A DNA stretch of 8,096 nucleotides, taken from NCBI GenBank assembly GCA_964423345.1, contig CAYREV010000055.1, positions 1 to 8,096 of the forward strand, written 5' to 3'. The notes below the pieces were generated by a model. It searched no databases. It was not told the DNA's origin and saw nothing but the letters and a program-made list of their open reading frames with translations. Position numbers and translations under genes: made by a program. This document shows positions 6,301 through 8,096 of the stretch, in pieces (positions within the stretch are counted from its first letter, which is position 1; each line of letters opens with the position of its first letter). The DNA comes from CAYREV01 sp964423345. Lineage in GTDB: Bacteria > Bacteroidota > Rhodothermia > Balneolales > Balneolaceae.

Positions 6301-8095
6301 CGACCTGGTCCTCGGCCTCCACGCTGCCAGTCTGGGAGACCTGGCGGGCGTAGACCGTGTGGGTGCCGGCCACGCTGGCGATGTCCCAGTCGGCCGACCA
6401 GCTGGCCTGGTCGATGTCGGTGGTGACGCTGAGCTGGTTCTCGGGCGCGAAGGTGGGATCATCGATGGCCACCTCGACCGCGCCGGTGGTCGCCTGGCCA
6501 CCGCTGAGCTCAAGCACGTCCGAGGTCGTGGCCGTGTCGTACGTGGGGGTCAGACCGCCACCGCCGACCTCGCTGGGCAGGCAGAGGCAGCCTTGGGAGA
6601 GGACCTGGAGGCCTCCGATGACCTCCCCGGCGCCCGGTTCGCCGACCAGGAGCTTGGGGATCGTCATGGTGACCGTGTCGGTGCCGGGATCGAAGCTGCC
6701 GTTGACCGTGCCCAGGCCGCGGCGGAGGTTGTTCGTGCAGCCGTAGTCGAAGGAAGCGTCCCAGGTGGCTGGGCCGGTGGCCATCAGCTGGAGCTGGGCG
6801 TTGATGAAGAAGCTGGTCGAGGGTGCTGACCCGGTGTCGGTGGGGCAGTCCACGCTACCAGCTTCGAAGTTGAAGTAGTAGTTCGCGAAGGCGTTCTCGT
6901 CGTTGTTCTCGGCCAGCTCGTCGAGCTCGATCTCGAAGACGAGGTCGTCGCCTGCCTCGGAGACGGTCGCGCCGACGACGTCGGCGTGCGGGAGGGGGAC
7001 CGGCACGGGCGTGGAGACGATGAACCCGAGCGTTTGGTCGCCCTGCGGATCGGTGAACGAGAGCTCGCTGGTCCCGGCGGGGCTCGAGGAAAGCGTGTGG
7101 GTGCCGGAGACGGTGGTGGTCTCGCCCTGGAGGGCGGCTCCGGCCTCAGGCTGGGTGATCGTGAACGGCAGGCTGCAGTCGCTCCCGACGCACACGTCGG
7201 TCTGCGCGGTGGCCTGGGCGGCCGGGTCGGCGCTGTCGGTGACGGTGAGCGTCACCGTGTAGATGCCAGCCTCGGTGTAGGCGTGGTCGGCCTGGCTGCC
7301 GGTGGCGGTGGCACCGTCACCGAAGTCCCACGCGTAGGTGTATGGGGACTGGCCGCCGGTGGCCGCAGCCTCGAAGCTGATGACCTCGTCGACGAGGCCC
7401 AGGTAGGGGCCGCCGATGTCGACATCGAGGGCCCCGCCAGTGAGATCCAGGGCAGCCTGGACGGCCGCGTAGGCGTCGACCATGCCGTAGCCCCAGCCGT
7501 TGTTCCACGGGAGGCCGAAGCGGCCGGTGGTCTCGAACTGGGGCGGGGTGGCGGCGCCGGTCTTGTACTGGGCGGTCTTCTGGAGCAGGTCGCGGATCGG
7601 GACGGCGCCGGCATCGCCCATGGCTTGCCAGGAGCCCTGGTCGACCGGGCGGAGGTCGGGGTTGGCCTGGAGCATCAGGGCGGCCACGCCGGCCACGAAC
7701 GGGGTCGACATGCTCGTGCCGGTGAGGCCGATGACCTGGTTCTGGGTGTGGGCCGCGGCCGAGAAGATCGAGGTGCCTGGGGCAGCGACGTCCGGGCGCA
7801 GCTCGTCGATCTGATCCGTGTCGCCATCGGCTGCCCGGGGCCCGCGGGAGGACCCGCTGTTCAGGCTGTCGTCGGCACGGACGGTGGTGTCCTTGTCGTC
7901 GCTGTTGGCGACGATGATCGCGCCCTCGGCGCCGGTGGACAAGGTGCTGGCGCCGGAGCCACCGTTGCCAGCAGAGGTGGTGAAGGTGATGCCGTTGCGG
8001 GCGGCTTCCGTGATCCCGATGTTCTGGCTGACCGACGGCTCGTCGCCGCCGGAGCCGAAGGACATGGTGGCGACGTCGATCTTGTCGTCGCCGGG
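2..8095 (-). CDS. Giant secreted multi-protease protein (S8 + S1 + S8 with PKD/Ig/FN3 modules), partial at both ends
   Basis: One frame is open for about 2,698 codons with no stop, entering at the right edge and leaving at the left edge. I translated it by hand over the whole window. Motifs in order: S8 oxyanion SAGNGG and nucleophile GTSMSTP; PKD WDFGDG; FN3 GVRATDEAGN; S1 TAGHC, DDFGIVEL and GGDSGS; several more PKD and Ig-like domains; then a second S8 aspartate motif VIGVTDSGINPYH. Such architectures belong to exported enzymes that act outside the cell, where protease domains cut proteins and beta-sandwich modules space them or bind targets. Cysteines occur in local pairs, lysine is very rare and the chain is acidic, which supports export. 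No signal peptide, membrane segment, start or ribosome binding site is visible because both termini are missing. The frame is certain, the domain calls are strong for the proteases, PKD and FN3, and the biological role is inferred. Confidence 0.95.
302..571 (-). other. Protein domain: PKD-like domain 7 with a DxDxDG loop
   Basis: Residues 2509-2598. VPVITQESPGCYETADQLLE, then GAWDLDRDGVFETDGF (loop at 422-460) and AHMVGFQATSPEGLRATIQV. The W-D-x-D-x-D-G loop matches that of PKD-like domain 6. Its two cysteines (codons 539 and 302) lie near the start and the very end of the domain and may close it with a disulfide. It leads directly into the second S8 domain. Confidence 0.65.
590..985 (-). other. 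Protein domain: subtilase-associated C-terminal jelly-roll (PPC/KP-43-like)
   Basis: Residues 2371-2502. The strand RELQATLTWDSY is followed by AGVNDFDLYAFSPGG, then EQITVQAPAAGAWMMEVRSY and LAVDDQTELTVDL. The order 'L-x-x-T-L-x-W ... V-N-D-x-D-L-x-x-x-x-P-x-G ... V-x-x-P-x-x-G-x-x-x-x-V' is that of the beta-sandwich found C-terminal to many S8 proteases, where it stabilises or targets the enzyme, often with calcium. Here it is more than 1,700 residues after the first S8 domain and just ahead of the second. Confidence 0.68.
989..1258 (-). other. Protein domain: PKD-like domain 6 with a DxDxDG loop
   Basis: Residues 2280-2369. PAAFTVSAGDSDYVAVGDLA, then SFTWDVDGDGTPEADG (loop at 1103-1141) and GLVPFTVVATDTATGEVAED. 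The loop has the spacing of a calcium-binding turn and occurs in a known PKD variant with 'WDxDGDG'. It lacks the H-x-Y block, so the assignment is by overall pattern. Confidence 0.72.
1262..1504 (-). other. Protein domain: PKD domain 5
   Basis: Residues 2198-2278. APTARISDVVVSGLTLSASA, then SQDPDGNILSYQWDLGNGAT and LDHQYLEAGNYTVTLTVIDD. The WDLGNG variant replaces WDFGDG. The remaining PKD blocks are intact. Confidence 0.9.
1505..1633 (-). other. Protein region: short unassigned linker
   Basis: Residues 2155-2197. DIDAETIDGQDIETALQSGL, then TETVQVAGGSSLSAEDGNN. It separates two PKD-type domains. The pattern of Ile/Leu spaced by short polar stretches could be a single helix and strand. No family is recognised. 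Confidence 0.35.
1634..1918 (-). other. Protein domain: PKD-like domain 4 (REJ/K-type pattern)
   Basis: Residues 2060-2154. NVAPTADAGANQTVAEEQST, then GVATDQDGDALNLTWEQISG and RFTADDGTTTTSDEV. This is the 'P-x-A-x-A-G-x-x-Q-T-V...D-x-D-G-D-x-L-x-x-x-W-x-Q-x-S-G' form common in bacterial cell-surface and exported proteins. The Asp-rich turn could bind calcium. Confidence 0.85.
1928..2137 (-). other. Protein domain: divergent Ig-like module D
   Basis: Residues 1987-2056. WLVQLRIQDDAG, then TWAYTWNPAEHPELGLYTGE and VRIVENGTLQDTATRTFEL. The W-x-Y-x-W block and strand spacing recall modules A to C, but the sequence is well diverged. It is called by pattern and by its place between two PKD-type domains. 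Confidence 0.5.
2144..2380 (-). other. Protein domain: PKD domain 3
   Basis: Residues 1906-1984. PTAAFDVSTSDLTASFTDQS, then SWEWSFGDGATSTTQSPSHT and YAVGGSYTVSLTVTDANGNS. The WSFGDG, P-x-H-x-Y and G-x-Y-T-V-x-L-x-V-x-D blocks are all present, so the assignment is secure. It is a spacer or binding module of an exported protein. Confidence 0.94.
2399..2602 (-). other. Protein domain: Ig-like module C
   Basis: Residues 1832-1899. LIEISIDDDTFQDP, then GSWSAVWDLTTAIEGDHTIY, ARARQGTD and DQVGITLTR. It is the nearest internal relative of module A, and the two share the IDD-x-TF, WSA-x-WD and T-x-YAR blocks. The pair flank the whole FN3-S1 core, which suggests duplication of a module in the history of the protein. 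Confidence 0.7.
2603..3262 (-). other. Protein region: unassigned beta-rich domain with paired cysteines
   Basis: Residues 1612-1831. It opens with an Ig-like header (EASIQVPGDGSSIDLDQTSQ ... ITGTST). The motif TTYYLHRDDCGGSADNPHMN, followed by LFIAEEGGDGCGNLA, brings two cysteines (codons 3065 and 2999) together across a Gly/Asp-rich loop. Later strands run ATVWFSGFAS, DFEITVSAG and LQTTVTVHHAVGPVFMGYG. I recall similar 'YYLxRDxCG...GDGCG' segments in other large exported proteins but know no function. The Asp/Gly-rich loops could bind metal, which is speculation. Confidence 0.5.
3263..3961 (-). other. Protein domain: chymotrypsin-fold S1 serine peptidase, embedded and complete
   Basis: Residues 1379-1611. 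The strand FICTGAYLL leads to YYLSTAGHCLLSS, with the catalytic His in codon 3857-3859 (residue 1413) and flanking cysteines 3920 and 3854 placed like the conserved disulfide around the active-site His. The catalytic Asp is most likely the second D of GDDFGIVEL (codon 3674-3676, residue 1474). The nucleophile is in GGDSGSSIGT (codon 3440-3442, residue 1552). About 60 and 78 residues separate the triad members, and the 233-residue length suits an S1 domain. A second Cys pair (CVSDC, 3785 and 3773) follows. After the Ser, GVITHSVIGVGL resembles the usual C-terminal strands. It would cleave peptide bonds outside the cell. Its position in mid-chain, far from either S8 domain, is unusual. Confidence 0.9.
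3962..4468 (-). other. Protein region: linker and possible activation segment before the S1 protease
   Basis: Residues 1210-1378. It starts with an Ig-like header (FVTVTEPAPDETVVTPVDLAG) and a Ser/Ala/Thr-rich stretch (SSSATATSASEA). Then come VRIWAQDTWVQDTL, KGLLTTLADLEGYLGAMP and VDEFQASMADGS. It contains two short predicted helices, which are rare in this beta-rich chain. Its place directly N-terminal to a trypsin-fold domain would suit a propeptide or activation peptide, but that is inference. No family is recognised. Confidence 0.4.
4469..4681 (-). other. Protein domain: Ig-like module B
   Basis: Residues 1139-1209. VEVRFNGGAWQTAEG, then DTWTYSFDTTTVPDGALAIE and ARYYDGNSFSAIDQVNVTV. This closely follows the bacterial Ig-like pattern 'V-x-V-x-x-x-x-G-x-W-x-x-A...W-x-Y-x-x-D-T-T-x-x-x-D-G-x-x-x-I-x-A-R-x-x-D'. 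It is related to modules A and C but nearer the common form. It lies between the FN3 domain and the linker to the S1 protease. Confidence 0.78.
4688..4957 (-). other. Protein domain: fibronectin type III
   Basis: Residues 1047-1136. It opens STPPVFDGLTSTAPDNTKV with the expected tryptophan in RLGWGAA. It continues TYEVFASLDEAKVF and AAYTAAGLTPGETYHFGVRA, then TDEAGNTDTNEVI. The L-x-P-G-x-x-Y-x-F-x-V-R-A-x-D signature is characteristic of bacterial FN3 modules, which act as linkers or binding units in exported enzymes. Confidence 0.9.
4958..5902 (-). other. Protein region: unassigned jelly-roll-like beta region
   Basis: Residues 732-1046. No family is recognised with certainty. It has HLYFAGDTAVGQVDR near its start, FWAYENPVDLTGKEVEVTF then HWVVELFAD in the middle, and VFVIHYDHVDYPSKVTV, followed by a second beta stretch (FHADFQVYDNAGDLFLEQ ... 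GEWTVEYTITDD). The aromatic, alternating strands suggest one or two jelly-roll or sandwich folds of the kind that bind carbohydrate or protein. There are no cysteines and no enzyme motif that I can see. It ends at a short linker before the FN3 domain. Confidence 0.45.
5903..6184 (-). other. Protein domain: PKD domain 2
   Basis: Residues 638-731. It starts NEAPTATLTSDVTQGDAPL, has WNLAFGDGSA in place of the commoner WDFGDG, and ends THTYADAGSYTAELCVTDED. Two cysteines (codons 5963 and 5933) sit on adjacent C-terminal strands (LCVTDEDGAEHCD) and probably form a disulfide. Just before it is a 30-residue stretch (6188-6277, PVVDILTPQDGDTV...IDGTAG) that looks like the first strands of an Ig-like domain with the rest missing. 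Confidence 0.88.
6278..6541 (-). other. Protein domain: Ig-like module A
   Basis: Residues 519-606. The core runs VEVAIDDPTF, then WSADWDI, GTHTVYARQ and DQVEVTV. The same order recurs in module C (IEISIDDDTF, WSAVWDL, GDHTIYARA, DQVGITL), so the two are clear internal copies. The pattern fits the bacterial Ig-like sandwich often found in exported enzymes and adhesins. Such domains usually act as spacers or binding modules. Confidence 0.7.
6572..7189 (-). other. Protein region: unassigned beta-rich domain with four cysteines
   Basis: Residues 303-508. It begins with an Ig-like header (FTITQPEAGAAL...VSGTHT), then an acidic alternating pattern with YYFNFE, FFINAQLQLM and WDASFDYG. Next comes a segment reading GTVNGSFDPGTDTVTMTIPK followed by LLVGEPGAGEVIGGL. 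Four cysteines (codons 6845, 6737, 6587, 6581) occur, including a CLC pair near the C-terminal border. I recall similar segments with an 'xGxxDxxTxTxTxPxxxxGxPxxG' pattern in other large exported proteases, but I cannot name a family. A GGGG linker ends it (6554-6565). Carbohydrate or protein binding is possible and unproven. Confidence 0.5.
7190..7435 (-). other. Protein domain: PKD domain 1
   Basis: Residues 221-302. It opens with GGPYLGLVDEVISFEA, has the hallmark YAWDFGDG (WDFGDG codons 7313-7330), then HAYTEAGIYTVTLTVTD. It immediately follows the S8 domain, a common arrangement in exported subtilases, where PKD modules serve as spacers or bind substrate. Its end runs into a Cys-x4-Cys pair (codons 7190 and 7175) at the border with the next domain, probably a disulfide. 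Confidence 0.93.
7445..8095 (-). other. Protein domain: subtilisin-like S8 peptidase, C-terminal catalytic half
   Basis: Residues 1-217 of the visible chain. DVATMSFGSGG matches the subtilase substrate-binding strand. SAGNGG carries the oxyanion-hole Asn (codon 7964-7966, residue 44). DVAAPGTSIFSA is the conserved strand before the nucleophile. GTSMSTPFVAGVAALML holds the catalytic Ser (codon 7712-7714, residue 128). The domain closes with the usual helix, WNNGWGYGMVDAYAAVQAAL. The catalytic Asp and His must lie beyond the right edge. All residues expected in this half are present, so the domain looks active as far as it can be seen. It hydrolyses peptide bonds, most likely outside the cell. 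A PKD domain follows it directly. Confidence 0.95.
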
Positions 8096-8096
8096 G

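Noticed and set aside
173..6829. Long plus-strand open frames (173-1960, 2012-3307, 3857-4840, 5606-6829)
   Set aside because: The first, for example, lies in exact antisense codon register with the minus-strand gene. Minus-strand codons end almost always in C or G, so the opposite triplets start with G or C and can rarely be stops. The translations are Gly/Val/Asp-rich without any domain, while the minus frame shows catalytic motifs throughout.
763..7614. Many short minus-strand open frames in the other two frames (e.g. 4933-5625, 1020-1403)
   Set aside because: They give Pro/Ser/Thr/Arg-rich or Arg/His/Gly-rich low-complexity translations with no recognisable domains, and they overlap strong domains of the main frame.
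7445..7714. Gene boundary between the first S8 domain and the downstream modules
   Set aside because: The frame passes from the S8 helix into PKD domain 1 without a stop, and codon bias is unchanged.
1..8096. CRISPR arrays, tRNA or rRNA genes, insertion sequences, riboswitches, terminators
   Set aside because: I saw no regularly spaced repeats, no RNA-like folds and no transposase motifs, and the whole window is coding in one frame.

Overview
The window lies entirely inside one giant gene on the minus strand. Reading triplets from position 8095 down to position 2, I found no stop in any of about 2,698 codons. Start codon, signal peptide, promoter, stop codon and terminator all lie outside the window, and there is no intergenic DNA. 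Residue numbers below count from 1 at the right edge (position 8095) to 2698 at the left edge (position 2).

The product reads as a very large secreted, multi-protease, beta-sandwich protein. From N to C terminus it holds: the catalytic-serine half of a subtilisin-family (S8) protease (about 7445-8095); a PKD domain; an unassigned beta domain; an Ig-like domain; a second PKD; a long unassigned beta-rich region; a fibronectin type III domain; a second Ig-like domain; an embedded chymotrypsin-fold (S1) protease with a visible His/Asp/Ser triad (about 3263-3961); a cysteine-containing beta region; further Ig-like and PKD-type domains; a subtilase-associated jelly-roll-like domain (about 590-985); a last PKD-like domain; and the Asp-bearing beginning of another S8 protease (2-301), cut by the window edge. 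One polypeptide therefore carries parts or all of three serine protease domains joined by many beta-sandwich modules.

The DNA is strongly G+C rich (roughly two thirds by eye). Codons overwhelmingly end in C or G, TTA leucine is absent, lysine is very rare (about 21 in 2,698 residues), Asp and Glu are abundant, and 16 cysteines fall in local pairs. This suits an extracellular protein of a high-GC actinobacterium or a high-GC, possibly salt-adapted, euryarchaeon. The sequence does not decide between them. The long plus-strand open frames are antisense shadows of the G/C-ending minus-strand codons.

The protease domains probably degrade extracellular protein or process one another. The PKD, Ig, FN3 and jelly-roll modules probably act as spacers and adhesive or substrate-binding parts. 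These functional statements are inferences from domain families. The catalytic motifs and the open frame are seen directly.
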